Of a stretch of DNA of 64,000 nucleotides, positions 43,226-52,765 are shown piece after piece. Origin of the DNA: Rhizobiales bacterium 32-66-11 (lineage in GTDB: Bacteria > Pseudomonadota > Alphaproteobacteria > Rhizobiales > Xanthobacteraceae); the NCBI GenBank assembly GCA_002304505.1, contig NCEH01000038.1, positions 25,500 to 89,499 on the forward strand, written 5' to 3'. Position 1 is the first letter of the stretch; each line of letters begins with the position of its first letter. The translations under genes and the position numbers were made by a program. The notes below the pieces were generated by a model that saw nothing but the letters and a program-made list of their open reading frames with translations, made no database searches and was not told the origin of the DNA.

Positions 43226-43409
43226 GCGGCGGCCACGCCGGCGTCTGGTCGCGACCGTCATCCTGCGGAAACCACGTGAAATATGTCGCAGCGGATGGCC
43301 GTGAGCCCTGGCCGCGTGTGGTCCGCGAGCGACCCTCGCGCGGATTCGCCCTGCCTTGAGGCTGCAATCGCGCTCGTTTGTGGCAGCGCACTCGGTTAGA
43401 CTGCGTGGG

Positions 43410-44360
43410 ATGCAAGATACGAGTGAAACGCTTGCCCAGCTTTACGAACACACGCCGGTCCTGGTGGCCGCGTACGACATGTTCGACCGGCTGCGCTATG
43501 CCAATGCGTCCTTCCGCTCGGCATTTTTCCTGGAGCCCGGCGAGGCCCCCTTCTGGGGCGACCTGATGCGGCGCAACTTCCATGCCGGGCGCGGCTCTGT
43601 GATCCGCACCGCCGATTTCGAGGCCTGGCTGATCTCGACCCAGTCGCGCCGGGGCAAGATCGGATTCCGCGCCTTCGAGACCGACCTGGTGGACGGCCGC
43701 TGGCTGTGGATGACGGAGACCGTGCAGCCCAACGGCTGGATGCTGTGCCTCGCCAGCGACATCACCTCCCTGCGCGCGGAAGAGCGCAGCGTACGACAGG
43801 ATCGCGATATCGCCATCAAGGCCGCCCATACCGACGATCTCACCGGGGTTGCCAACCGGCGTTATGTGATCGCCCGCATTGAAGACATGCTCTCCGGCAA
43901 CCACAGGCTACCCGGCCATGGCTGCGAAGCGAGCGGCGCGGGCTGCGTGGCCGTGCTGGATCTCGATAATTTCAAATATATCAACGACCATTATGGCCAT
44001 CAGGCGGGCGACCTGATTCTGCGGGATTTCGCCCGGCGCATCCAGGGGCAGGTGCGGCGGCGCGATTGCTTCGGGCGGATCGGCGGCGAGGAATTCGTGC
44101 TCGTCTTTCCCGATACCTCCATCACCCAGGCGCGGCTGCTGGTGGAGCAGATGCTCGCCACCATCCAGAAATCCCGCCCGCTGCCGGAGCGGCCGGACTT
44201 CACCTATACATTCTCCGCCGGCGTGGCCGCCGCCATACCGGGCGAGAGCGCGACCGACATCTACGGGCGTGCCGACAAGGCGCTCTATCGGGCCAAGATG
44301 GCCGGGCGCAATTGCATCCTGCTGGAAGAGCCGTGCCCCGCAACCGCCGCCAGCGCCTAG
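43410..44360 (+). CDS. Diguanylate cyclase with N-terminal PAS-like domain
   Basis: Cytoplasmic signalling enzyme of 316 residues that makes cyclic di-GMP. A PAS-like sensor segment covers about residues 1-130 (VLVAAYDMFDRLRYANASFR). A GGDEF domain follows from ~150 (HTDDLTGVANRRYV, then DLDNFKYINDHYGH). The active loop is GGEEF, an accepted active variant. The proposed ATG 43410 removes an unlikely upstream extension. Confidence 0.92.
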   Translation: MQDTSETLAQLYEHTPVLVAAYDMFDRLRYANASFRSAFFLEPGEAPFWGDLMRRNFHAGRGSVIRTADFEAWLISTQSRRGKIGFRAFETDLVDGRWLWMTETVQPNGWMLCLASDITSLRAEERSVRQDRDIAIKAAHTDDLTGVANRRYVIARIEDMLSGNHRLPGHGCEASGAGCVAVLDLDNFKYINDHYGHQAGDLILRDFARRIQGQVRRRDCFGRIGGEEFVLVFPDTSITQARLLVEQMLATIQKSRPLPERPDFTYTFSAGVAAAIPGESATDIYGRADKALYRAKMAGRNCILLEEPCPATAASA

Positions 44361-44455
44361 GGTCCCTGCCCCACGGCCCGGCGGCGCCGGTTTGATCTGT
44401 GGATCGTGACCGCCATGGGGCTTCGCGTTGCGGTGGAATTCTGTCTACTCACCCC

Positions 44456-45514
44456 ATGGAATTCGCATCCGACAACACAGCCGGCGTTCACCCCGCGATC
44501 ATGGCCGCGCTTGCGCTTGCGAACGAAGGCCCCGCGCCCTCCTATGGCGCCGACCCGTGGAGCGCGCGCGCGGCGCAGGCGCTGCGGGATGTGTTCGAGA
44601 CCGAGGCGCGGGTGTTCCTGGTGGCCACCGGCACCGCCGCCAATGCGCTCGCTCTCTCCGCGCTGACACCCGCCTATGGCACCGTGTTCTGCCACCGCGA
44701 TTCCCATCTCAATACGGACGAATGCGGCGCGCCGGAATTCTTCACCGGCGGCGCCAAGCTCACCACGCTGGCGGGCTTCGGCGGCAAGGTGAGTGTGGAC
44801 GAGATCGAGCGATCGCGCCGCGATTTCCGGCGCGGCTTCCACCAGCAGATGCCGGCCGCGGTGTCGATTACCCAGGCAAGCGAGCTCGGCCTCGTCTATG
44901 CGGCCGAGGAGGTGGGCGAGATCGGCGCCTATTGCCGCGCGCACGGCCTCAAGCTGCACATGGACGGCGCGCGCTTCGCCAATGCGCTCGCCGCGTCCAA
45001 TGCCAGCGCGGCGGACCTCACCTGGAGGGCGGGCGTCGACGTGATGACCTTCGGCGCCACCAAGAACGGCGCCATGGGGGTGGAGGCCGTGGTGTTCTTC
45101 GATCCGGCGCTGGCCGACCATTTCGACTATCGCGTGAAGCGCGGCGCCCATGTGATTTCCAAGAGCCGGTTCCTGGGGGCGCAGATGGCGGCCTATCTGG
45201 AAAATGGCCTGTGGCTCGATAATGCCCGGCACGCCAATGCCATGGCGGCGCGGCTCGCGGCCGGGCTCGCGGGCGTGCCCGGCGTCGCGCTGCCCGTGCC
45301 GACGCAGGCCAATGAGGTGTTCGCTATCCTGCCGCGCCCGCTCCATGACGCGCTGCAAGCCGCGGGCGCGCATTATTACGAATGGCCGCGCCTCGCCTCC
45401 GGGCTTGCCCCCATCGGGGCGGACCAGGCGTTTGTCCGCATGGTCTGCTCGTTCCGTACCGACCCCGCCGAGGTGGATCAGCTGATCGCCGCCGCGCGCG
45501 CCGCCCGCGCTTAG
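44456..45514 (+). CDS. Low-specificity L-threonine aldolase-like PLP enzyme
   Basis: Fold-type I PLP enzyme of 352 residues that cleaves threonine or other beta-hydroxy amino acids to glycine and an aldehyde. The start FASDNTAGVHP, HMDGARFANA with the PLP-contacting Asp/Arg, and the PLP lysine in TFGATKNGAMG match the threonine aldolase group. ATG 44456 is chosen because the upstream extension in frame is not conserved. It is a single gene with no clear operon partner. Confidence 0.92.
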   Translation: MEFASDNTAGVHPAIMAALALANEGPAPSYGADPWSARAAQALRDVFETEARVFLVATGTAANALALSALTPAYGTVFCHRDSHLNTDECGAPEFFTGGAKLTTLAGFGGKVSVDEIERSRRDFRRGFHQQMPAAVSITQASELGLVYAAEEVGEIGAYCRAHGLKLHMDGARFANALAASNASAADLTWRAGVDVMTFGATKNGAMGVEAVVFFDPALADHFDYRVKRGAHVISKSRFLGAQMAAYLENGLWLDNARHANAMAARLAAGLAGVPGVALPVPTQANEVFAILPRPLHDALQAAGAHYYEWPRLASGLAPIGADQAFVRMVCSFRTDPAEVDQLIAAARAARA

Positions 45515-45752
45515 AGCGGATCGACGGCGCGCGCCGGACCGGCCGGCGGCTCGGCCTTTTCGGCATCGCGCGTTTGGGCAGGGCATTTGGACATGGCACC
45601 TGGATACAGCATCGGCGCGGCCGGTGATCGCGGTGCCGCGCGTGGCCCTCTGCGGACGGCCTGAGCCGCGCAAGCCCGGCAGTTCGTCCCGTTCCGCACC
45701 CCCCGGATCGAGCAAGCGTGATCGCGCAGAACTGGCGTCGGCGCCGATCACG

Positions 45753-45791
45753 TCATATAACATCCTCTTAATGAGCTTGCTTATTATATGA
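45753..45791. promoter_or_regulatory. Inverted repeat upstream of marR, possible MarR operator
   Basis: TCATATAA (45753-45760) and TTATATGA (45784-45791) form perfect 8-bp arms with a 23-bp spacer in an A+T-rich stretch ending 10 bp before the marR start. It fits autoregulation of a marR-emrAB-type operon; the long spacer makes it tentative. Confidence 0.35.
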
Positions 45792-45801
45792 AAGCTTCAA
45801 A

Positions 45802-46281
45802 ATGGTGGACCATTCCACGCTCGGCTTCCTGCTGCACGACGTTGCCCGCCTGCTGCGCAAGCGGTTCGAGCAACGTGCGCGCTGCTCCGGGCTGACGCGC
45901 TCCCATTGGCAGACCCTGGCCTATCTCAAGCACAATGAGGGCATCCACCAGGGCGGCCTCGCGGACCTGATGGAGATCGAGCCCATCACTTTGGTGCGCA
46001 TTCTCGACAAGCTGGAGCAGCGCGGCCTGATCGAGCGGCGGCGCCACCCCACCGACCGGCGGGTGTGGCTGCTTTACATGGGCCAGGGCGCGCAACCGAT
46101 CGGCGCGCAACCGATCCTGACCGAAATGCAGAAGCTGGGCGAAGCCACCCGCAGCGAAGCCCTCGCGGGCGTTTCGGACGAGGACTGCGCCCGCATGATG
46201 CACGCCCTCGCGATCATGAAGGCGAACCTTCTCACCGTTTCCAACGAACCTGGCCCCGATCGGGAGGAAAACCATGGCTGA
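45802..46281 (+). CDS. MarR family transcriptional regulator
   Basis: Regulator of 159 residues with the MarR winged helix: GGLADLMEIEPITLVRILDKLEQRGLIERRRHPTDRRV spans the recognition helix and wing (residues ~50-87). It overlaps the emrA-like gene by eight bases, so it is co-translated with the efflux pump it presumably represses. Confidence 0.94.
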   Translation: MVDHSTLGFLLHDVARLLRKRFEQRARCSGLTRSHWQTLAYLKHNEGIHQGGLADLMEIEPITLVRILDKLEQRGLIERRRHPTDRRVWLLYMGQGAQPIGAQPILTEMQKLGEATRSEALAGVSDEDCARMMHALAIMKANLLTVSNEPGPDREENHG

Positions 46282-47488
46282 AGCTCAATCCATCGATCGT
46301 CCCGCCGCCGCGCGCCGTGCGCCCGTGCAGGCCGCACAGCCGGCCAGCCTCGACACGATGCGCGAGGCGCGCCCCGAACCGGCGACCGCCTCCCCCGAGG
46401 CCGAGCCCCCTGCCCCGGCCCCGCCCGCCAAATCGCGCCGCGGTCCCGTGCGCGCCATCCTGTTCGCGCTGCTGCCGGTGGCGCTGGTGGTGGGCGGCTA
46501 TTTCTACGTCACCGGCGGGCGCGTCATGTCCACGGACAACGCCTATGTGCAGGCCGACACGGTCGGCATCTCCACCGATGTCGCGGGCATCGTCGCCTCC
46601 ATCGCCGTGGACGACAACCAGCGGGTGAAGAAGGGCGACATCCTGTTCCAGCTCCAGAAGGATACGTTCCAGATCGCGCTCGACGGCGCCAAGGCGCAAC
46701 TCGGCACGGTGCGCAACCAGATCCTGACGCTCAAAGCCAATTACAAGCAGGCCCTCGCCGAGATCGCCCAGGCGCAGGCGGACCTGCCGTTCTACGAAAC
46801 CTCGTTCAAGCGCCAGCAGGAATTGCTCGCGAGCGCCGCGGCCTCGAAGGCCGCCTACGACCAGGCCAAGCAGAATCTCGACAGCGCGAACCAGAAAGTG
46901 GACGTCGCGAAGGCCCAGGCGGCGGCGACGCTCGCCCAGCTTGGCGGCGATGCCGACCAGAAGGTGGAGCAGAACCCGTCCTATCTCCAGGCCAAGTCCG
47001 CGGTGGACAAGGCCCAGCGCGATCTCAACGAAGCCACGGTGCGGGCGCCGTTCGACGGCATCGTGACCAACGTGCCCGCGCTCCAGGTGGGCGCCTATCT
47101 CGATGCCGCCCAACAGGCCTTCAGCCTCGTCTCGACCACCAATATCTGGGTCGCCGCGAGCCCCAAGGAGACCGAGCTGACCTATGTCAAGCCCGGGCAG
47201 CCGGTGACGATCTCGGTCGATACCTATCCCGGCATCGCATGGGCGGGCACGGTGGAGAGCATCAGCCCCGCCTCGGGCTCCAGCTTCTCGCTTCTGCCGG
47301 CGCAGAACACCACCGGCAATTGGGTGAAGGTGGTGCAGCGCATTCCCATGATCATCCATTTCACCGACCTGTCCGGCAAGCCGCCGCTGCGGGTCGGCAT
47401 GAGCGTCACGGTGGACGTGGACACCGGCCATCCGCGCGGCCTGCCCACCTTCATGTCCGACCTGTTCGGGACCGCCAGCCATGGCTGA
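46274..47488 (+). CDS. EmrA/HlyD family membrane fusion protein
   Basis: Periplasmic adaptor of 404 residues. A proline-rich N-terminus is followed by one membrane helix (~56-76), a lipoyl half-motif (MSTDNAYVQADTVGISTDVAGIV), a coiled-coil hairpin (~130-240) and the second half with VRAPFDGIVTNVPALQVGAYLD. It links the inner-membrane EmrB-type exporter to an outer-membrane channel. It overlaps both neighbours by eight bases. Confidence 0.94.
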   Translation: MAEAQSIDRPAAARRAPVQAAQPASLDTMREARPEPATASPEAEPPAPAPPAKSRRGPVRAILFALLPVALVVGGYFYVTGGRVMSTDNAYVQADTVGISTDVAGIVASIAVDDNQRVKKGDILFQLQKDTFQIALDGAKAQLGTVRNQILTLKANYKQALAEIAQAQADLPFYETSFKRQQELLASAAASKAAYDQAKQNLDSANQKVDVAKAQAAATLAQLGGDADQKVEQNPSYLQAKSAVDKAQRDLNEATVRAPFDGIVTNVPALQVGAYLDAAQQAFSLVSTTNIWVAASPKETELTYVKPGQPVTISVDTYPGIAWAGTVESISPASGSSFSLLPAQNTTGNWVKVVQRIPMIIHFTDLSGKPPLRVGMSVTVDVDTGHPRGLPTFMSDLFGTASHG

Positions 47489-49028
47489 GGCCGCTGCGGG
47501 CGGGACGCCCGCGATCGCCAACCGGGGTGCGATCACCGCCTGCGTGATCCTGGCCGTGATCATGCAGGCGCTCGACACCACCATCGCCAACGTGGCGCTG
47601 CCCTATATCCAGGGCAGCGTCTCGGCGAGCGCGGACCAGATCAATTGGGTGCTGACCTCCTATATCGTCGCCGCCGCCATCATGACGCCGCCGTCAGGCT
47701 TCCTGGCGATGCGGTTCGGGCGCAAGCGGGTGCTGCTCACCGCCATCGCCGGCTTCGTGATCGCCTCGATCCTGTGCGGCCTGTCGCAATCGCTGGTGCA
47801 GATCGTCGCCTTCCGCCTGGCGCAGGGCCTATTCGGCGCGGCGCTGGTGCCGCTGTCGCAGGGCATCTTGCTGGACATCTACACGCCGCAGGAGCGCGGC
47901 TCCGCCATGGCACTGTTCGGCGTTTCGGTGATGGTCGGCCCGGTGCTCGGGCCGGTGATCGGCGGCTGGCTGACCGACAACATCAGCTGGCGCTGGGTGT
48001 TCTACATCAACCTGCCAATCGGCCTGCTGGCGTTTGCCGGGATCACGGTGTTCGTCACGGAGACCACGCGCAACGCGAGCGCCAAGCTCGACTGGCTCGG
48101 CTTCGGCACGCTCAGCCTTGCCATCGCGACGCTGCAATTGTTCCTGGACCGGGGCGAGCAGCTCGATTGGCTTTCGTCCGGGGAGATCATCATCTGGGCG
48201 GTGGTGTGCGCCTCGGCCACCTATGTGTTCCTGATCCATACGTTCACGGCCACCAACAGCTTCGTCAATCCGCGCCTGTTCCTGGACCGGAACTTCTCGG
48301 TCAGCATGTTCTTCATCTTCATCGTCGGCGTCACCTATCTCGCCTCGCTGGCGCTGATGACGCCCTATCTCCAAACCCTGATGGGCTATCCGGTGATGAC
48401 CGCCGGCCTGGTGATGGGGCCGCGCGGCATGGGCACGATGCTGTGCATGTTCATGGTCGGCCGGCTGATCGGGCGGGTGGATACGCGCATCCTGCTCACC
48501 TTCGGCCTCGGCCTCACCGCCTGGGCCATGTATGCCATGACGGGATGGACGCCGGACGTGTCGCAATGGACCGTGGTGTGGGTCGGTTTCGTGCAGGGGG
48601 CGGGGCTGGGCTTCCTGTTCGTGCCGCTGACGACGGTGGCCTTCTCCACCTTGCCCGCCCACATGCGCGGCGAGGGCACGGGGCTCTACAATCTCTCCCG
48701 CAACATCGGCTCCAGCGTCGGCATCGCCTATGTGACGGCGCTGCTGGCGGACAATGTGCAGGTGAACCACGCGAACATCGCGGCCTATGTGACGCCGTTC
48801 AACCACGCCTTCGAGGCCCCCTGGATCCACCAGCACATGGATCCGCTGCTGGCCGGCGGACGGGCGGCGCTGGACCAGATCATCACGCTTCAGGCCACCA
48901 TCATCGCCTATATGGACGACTTCAAGTTCATGATGATCCTGACGCTGATCGCGATGCCGCTGGTGCTGCTGCTGCGCGCGCCCGCCGCGGCGCCGGCGGA
49001 CAATGACCATGCCGTGGTGATGGAGTGA
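47481..49028 (+). CDS. DHA2 family drug exporter, EmrB/QacA type
   Basis: Major facilitator protein of 515 residues with 14 predicted helices. The conserved motif C GVSVMVGPVLGPVIGGWLTDNISWRWVFYINLPIG and the first-helix LDTTIANVALPYIQ identify the proton-driven drug exporter group. It is the last gene of the marR-emrA-emrB-type unit and likely expels hydrophobic toxins; substrates are unknown. Confidence 0.95.
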   Translation: MAEAAAGGTPAIANRGAITACVILAVIMQALDTTIANVALPYIQGSVSASADQINWVLTSYIVAAAIMTPPSGFLAMRFGRKRVLLTAIAGFVIASILCGLSQSLVQIVAFRLAQGLFGAALVPLSQGILLDIYTPQERGSAMALFGVSVMVGPVLGPVIGGWLTDNISWRWVFYINLPIGLLAFAGITVFVTETTRNASAKLDWLGFGTLSLAIATLQLFLDRGEQLDWLSSGEIIIWAVVCASATYVFLIHTFTATNSFVNPRLFLDRNFSVSMFFIFIVGVTYLASLALMTPYLQTLMGYPVMTAGLVMGPRGMGTMLCMFMVGRLIGRVDTRILLTFGLGLTAWAMYAMTGWTPDVSQWTVVWVGFVQGAGLGFLFVPLTTVAFSTLPAHMRGEGTGLYNLSRNIGSSVGIAYVTALLADNVQVNHANIAAYVTPFNHAFEAPWIHQHMDPLLAGGRAALDQIITLQATIIAYMDDFKFMMILTLIAMPLVLLLRAPAAAPADNDHAVVME

Positions 49029-49129
49029 GGTTTTCCTGAAAAGTGTCGTGCCGAATGTCGGCGCGGCGGCACGCGCGGCGTCTTAGTCTCGGAGGCGGAT
49101 GGAACGCCCCGATCCGAGAGGAGAGACCC

Positions 49130-49552
49130 ATGCGCGTGATGGTGATGGTGAAGGCGACCGCCGAGAGCGAAGCGGGGATGATGCCCTCCAGCGAATTGCT
49201 GGAAGCCATGGGCACCTTCAATGCGGAGCTGATCGCCGCGGGCATCATGCTGTCCGGCGACGGCCTGCAGCCGACATCCAAGGGCAAGCGCGTCGCCTTC
49301 GACGGCGCGCGCCGCACGGTCATCGACGGGCCGTTCGCCGAGACCAAGGAAATCGTCTCCGGCTTCTGGATGTGGCAGGTCAAGGACATGGCGGAAGCGG
49401 TGGAATGGGTGAAGCGCTGCCCCAATCCCATGCCCGGCCCGAGCGAGATCGAAATCCGCCCGGTGTTCGAGTTCGCCGATTTCGGCGAGGCGCTGACGCC
49501 GGACCTCGCGGCCCTGCACGCGCACAATTGCGAGCAGATCACCGGGCGCTGA
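49130..49552 (+). CDS. YciI family (DGPF-domain) protein
   Basis: Small protein of 140 residues with a ferredoxin-like fold. VMVMVKATAESEAGMMPS at the start and VIDGPFAETKEIVSGFWMWQV (the DGPF motif) are typical. Related genes often sit beside extracytoplasmic-function sigma factor genes, which are absent here. The molecular role is unknown. GAGAGGAGAG precedes the ATG, which fixes the start. Confidence 0.9.
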   Translation: MRVMVMVKATAESEAGMMPSSELLEAMGTFNAELIAAGIMLSGDGLQPTSKGKRVAFDGARRTVIDGPFAETKEIVSGFWMWQVKDMAEAVEWVKRCPNPMPGPSEIEIRPVFEFADFGEALTPDLAALHAHNCEQITGR

Positions 49553-49614
49553 ACCGCCGGACCGCACGCCGCGCGCACCCGGCGCGCCGCAAAGGGTTCC
49601 TTTTTCACAGAAAA

Positions 49615-49644
49615 GGCGGGCAAGGCGATGATGCCCTGCCCGCC
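49615..49644 (-). terminator. Rho-independent terminator of the sugar-type ABC/phosphohydrolase operon
   Basis: On the minus strand GGCGGGCA pairs with TGCCCGCC, with an inner GGC/GCC pair and a 6-base loop, followed by TTTTCTGTG. It lies 35 bases after the stop of the binding-protein gene at 49679. Confidence 0.65.
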
Positions 49645-49678
49645 TGTGAAGCTTAGCGTGCCGCCCGCGCCGCGCGGC

Positions 49679-50968
49679 TCAGCCGCTGCATTTGGGCAGC
49701 AGGGCGTTCACGTCGCGCACCAGGTCCGGCATCACCTGCTCGGCCGTGCGCTTGCCGGTCACGAGGCTCTCGGTGTGGCTCTTGATCACCTCGATGATCT
49801 TGAGCGAATTGTCGCCGGGGAAAGACGCCCATTCGGTCAGCACCGGCAATTGCTGGATGCTGGTCATGTGATTGGGGTTCTTGGCGTAGAACGCGCCGAG
49901 CAGGTCCGGCTGCTGCACCGCGATTTCATTGCCCGGCATGTAGCCGGTGTAATTGGCCATCAGCGTCTGGCCGAGCGGGCCGGTGACGAACTTCACGAAC
50001 TCCCAGGCGGCCTTCTGGTGTTCGGCATCCTTGGAGAACACCATGGCGACATTGCCGCCGGCGGGCAATTTGCCGTCCGCCGCCGCGAGCGGGAAGGCGA
50101 GCGTCTTGAACGCGAATTTGCCGGCGATCTGGCGATCCGCCGCCGCCACGTAGGAGGTCGAATCGGCGAGGATGGCGATGCTGCCGGCGACGAAGGATTG
50201 TCGCGCCTGGCCGAGCGCGAGGTTGGGCATGCCCGAGGCGCCGAAGGATTCCAGCGTCTTCAGCGCCCACATGCCCTTGTCGTCATTGAAGGCGATGCTG
50301 CATCCATTGGGCTGGAGCATGTGGCCGCCCTTGCTGGTGACCAGCGACTGGAACAGCCAGTTCCCGGTCTGCTCCCATTGATAATAAAAGCCCGTGACCG
50401 GCGCGCCGGCCTTGGCCTCGACCGCCTTTCCGGCGGCGATCAGCTCCGGCCAGGTCTTGGGCAGCGCCGCGACATCGATGCCCGCCTTCGCCAGCAGGTC
50501 GGCGTTCACATAGAGCACCGGGGTGGAGACGGCGAAGGTGAGGCCGTAGAGCTTGCCCTTCCATTTGCCGAGTTCCGCCAGCGTCGGATAATAGCCGAGC
50601 TTGGCGAGCCCGCCGTCCTGTTCGGCATAGGCATCCAGCGGCACGCCAAGGCCGCGATCCACGAACAGGCCGATCTGGTTGATGCCGTTGAACGCCACGT
50701 CCGGCAGCCGCCCGGTGATCTGGTCGCGCAGGATCTGCTGCGCGGCTTCCTCGTAACCGGCCACGGGATTACGGAATTTCACCTTGATGTCGGGATGCGC
50801 CTCGGTGAAGCGCTTGGCCAGTTCCTGCTGAAGGGCGTTGAAGGTGCCGGGGGTGGTGTAGAGCACGTCCAGCGTCACCTCCGCCTGCGCGCAGACGGTG
50901 CCGAGCAGCAGGAGCGCACCGGCGCCCGCGCTTATCCGGCCGAGCCGGGTGGTCAGTCGTTCGAACAT
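49679..50968 (-). CDS. ABC transporter substrate-binding protein, UgpB-like (CUT1 family)
   Basis: Periplasmic binding protein of 429 residues with a signal peptide (cleavage after VCAQA, near residue 28). The family pattern of glycerol-3-phosphate/sugar binding proteins is clear: VTLDVLYTTPGTFNALQQELAKRF, DVAFNGINQIGLFVDRG, GFYYQWEQTGNWLFQSL and EFVKFVTGP. In UgpB several such residues bind glycerol-3-phosphate. As its operon encodes phosphonate and phosphoester hydrolases, a phosphorus-containing ligand is plausible. It is the last gene of its operon. Confidence 0.92.
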   Translation of the reverse strand: MFERLTTRLGRISAGAGALLLLGTVCAQAEVTLDVLYTTPGTFNALQQELAKRFTEAHPDIKVKFRNPVAGYEEAAQQILRDQITGRLPDVAFNGINQIGLFVDRGLGVPLDAYAEQDGGLAKLGYYPTLAELGKWKGKLYGLTFAVSTPVLYVNADLLAKAGIDVAALPKTWPELIAAGKAVEAKAGAPVTGFYYQWEQTGNWLFQSLVTSKGGHMLQPNGCSIAFNDDKGMWALKTLESFGASGMPNLALGQARQSFVAGSIAILADSTSYVAAADRQIAGKFAFKTLAFPLAAADGKLPAGGNVAMVFSKDAEHQKAAWEFVKFVTGPLGQTLMANYTGYMPGNEIAVQQPDLLGAFYAKNPNHMTSIQQLPVLTEWASFPGDNSLKIIEVIKSHTESLVTGKRTAEQVMPDLVRDVNALLPKCSG

Positions 50969-50987
50969 GGGGGTCTCCGCGTGAGGG

Positions 50988-51830
50988 TCATTTCATGGTC
51001 GTCACGGCAAGGCCGTCGATGAACCGGCGTTGCGCGATCAGGAAGGCGAGCAGGAGCGGCGCGACGATGATCGCCGCGCCCGCCATGAGCGGGCCGAGGA
51101 ACTGGCCGGCCTCGTCGTCCCGGAACAGGAGGATGCCGAGCGCGGGCGTGGAGATGTCCGCGCTGCGCACCGCGATCAGCGGCCAGAACAGATCGTTCCA
51201 GTGGGCGACCACGGAGAAGATGCCGAACGCGGCCAAGGCCGGCGCGCTCATGGGCACCATGATGCGCCAGATGATCTCGAATTCGCCGAGCCCGTCGAGC
51301 CGCGCCGCGTGGATCACATCATCCGGTATGGCGCGGAAGAACTGCCGCAGCAGGAAGATGCCGAAGGCGGAAATCGCCCAGGGCAGGATCAGCGCCGCAT
51401 AGGTGTCCAGCAGCCCGAACACGTAGAGCAGCACGAAATGGGGGATCGCCAGCGCCTGCGGCGGCACCAGCAAGCCCACCAGCACCGCCGCGAACAAGGT
51501 ATCGCGACCGTGGAAGCGCAGCTTCGCCAGCGCATAGGCGCAGGGCACGCAGACCAGAAGCTGCAGCGTGAAGATCGCCGCGCACACCATCAGGCCGTTC
51601 AGCAGGAAGGTGAACATGGGCGCGGCGGTGAAGGCGATGCGATAATTCTCGAAGCCGTAGAACTGCGTCGGCCACAGGTGGAACTCCGCCTGGAAGATCT
51701 CCTGCGGCGGCTTGAGCGAGAGGCTGATCATCCAGACGAACGGCGCCAACGCGAATGCCGCGGTGCAGGCGAGCAGGACATGCCGCGCGATGCGGCCGGC
51801 GCGACCGCGGCGTCTCTTGTGCGCGCTCAT
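50988..51830 (-). CDS. Carbohydrate-type ABC transporter permease, UgpE/MalG-like
   Basis: Membrane permease of 280 residues with six helices. The EAA loop is HAARLDGLGEFEIIWRIMVPMSAP near residue 185, and WMISLSLKPPQEIF near residue 33 is the usual MalG-type N-terminal pattern. The ATG at 51830 overlaps the upstream permease stop; a much longer open frame through the neighbouring gene is a shadow. Confidence 0.93.
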   Translation of the reverse strand: MSAHKRRRGRAGRIARHVLLACTAAFALAPFVWMISLSLKPPQEIFQAEFHLWPTQFYGFENYRIAFTAAPMFTFLLNGLMVCAAIFTLQLLVCVPCAYALAKLRFHGRDTLFAAVLVGLLVPPQALAIPHFVLLYVFGLLDTYAALILPWAISAFGIFLLRQFFRAIPDDVIHAARLDGLGEFEIIWRIMVPMSAPALAAFGIFSVVAHWNDLFWPLIAVRSADISTPALGILLFRDDEAGQFLGPLMAGAAIIVAPLLLAFLIAQRRFIDGLAVTTMK

Positions 51831-52765
51831 GTGTAATGCACCCGCCGTTCGAGGAGCTTGGCCTGGGTGAGCGTGAGCGCGACCACGACGGCGAGATAGA
51901 CCACGGTCAGCGCCGCCCCATAGCCGGTGCGCAGGAAATCGAAGCTTTCCGTGTAGAGGCGATGCAGCAGCACCTCGGAGGCGTAGTTCGGCCCGCCCTG
52001 GGTGAGCACGCGCACGGCGTCGAACACCTCGAACGCGCGGCTGGCGGTGAGGATCACCACGAACATGGTCACCGGCCCGAGCATGGGCAGGGTGACGAGG
52101 CGCAGGCGGTCGAACAGGCCGTCCGCGCCGTCGATGGCGGCGGCGTCGTAGAGATGCTGCGGCACCGCCTTCAGGCCGGAGACGAACAGCACCATGGCAA
52201 AGCCGAACCCTTGCCAGATGCCGATCACGGCCAGCGCGAGCAGCGCCGTATGCTCGTCGCGCAGCCAGTTCACGCCGGTGATCCCGATCGCGCCGAGCGC
52301 CCGGTTCACCAGGCCGATGGTGGGGTGGAGCATGGTGCCCCACACGATCGCCATGGCCGACATGGTGGACATGACGGGCAGGAAATGCGCCGCCCGGTAG
52401 AAGCCGCGCAGCCCCGGGCTCGCCTCGATGAGCAGCGCCACGCCGAGGCCGAGCCCCACCGTGCCGGGGACCACAAGCGCCACATAGAGCAGGGTGTTGC
52501 CGAGCGCCTTCCAGAAGATCGGATCTCCGAACAAAGCCTGGAAATTCGCCAGCCCGATGAAGGAGAAACTGGCGCCGCCGAGCTGCCAGTCGGTGAGCGA
52601 GAACAGCACCACCGCCGCCGCCGGACCGAACAGAAGGCCGATCAGCAGCACCACCGCGGGCGAGACCGCGAGCCAGCCGACCCGCGCCTCGCTCTGCCCG
52701 GCGGCCGGACGCGCGCTCTTCCCCGCGCGGCCCGCGCGGATGAGGTCGGGCACGGCGCGGCTCAT
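51827..52765 (-). CDS. Carbohydrate-type ABC transporter permease, UgpA/MalF-like
   Basis: Membrane permease of 312 residues with six main helices (SPAVVLLIGLLFGPAAAVVLFSLTDW at ~35-60). The EAA loop is DAAAIDGADGLFDRLRLVTLPMLGP near 220, and RVLTQGGPNYASEVL is typical of the group. It overlaps the ATPase gene upstream and the second permease gene downstream by four bases each. Confidence 0.93.
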   Translation of the reverse strand: MSRAVPDLIRAGRAGKSARPAAGQSEARVGWLAVSPAVVLLIGLLFGPAAAVVLFSLTDWQLGGASFSFIGLANFQALFGDPIFWKALGNTLLYVALVVPGTVGLGLGVALLIEASPGLRGFYRAAHFLPVMSTMSAMAIVWGTMLHPTIGLVNRALGAIGITGVNWLRDEHTALLALAVIGIWQGFGFAMVLFVSGLKAVPQHLYDAAAIDGADGLFDRLRLVTLPMLGPVTMFVVILTASRAFEVFDAVRVLTQGGPNYASEVLLHRLYTESFDFLRTGYGAALTVVYLAVVVALTLTQAKLLERRVHYT

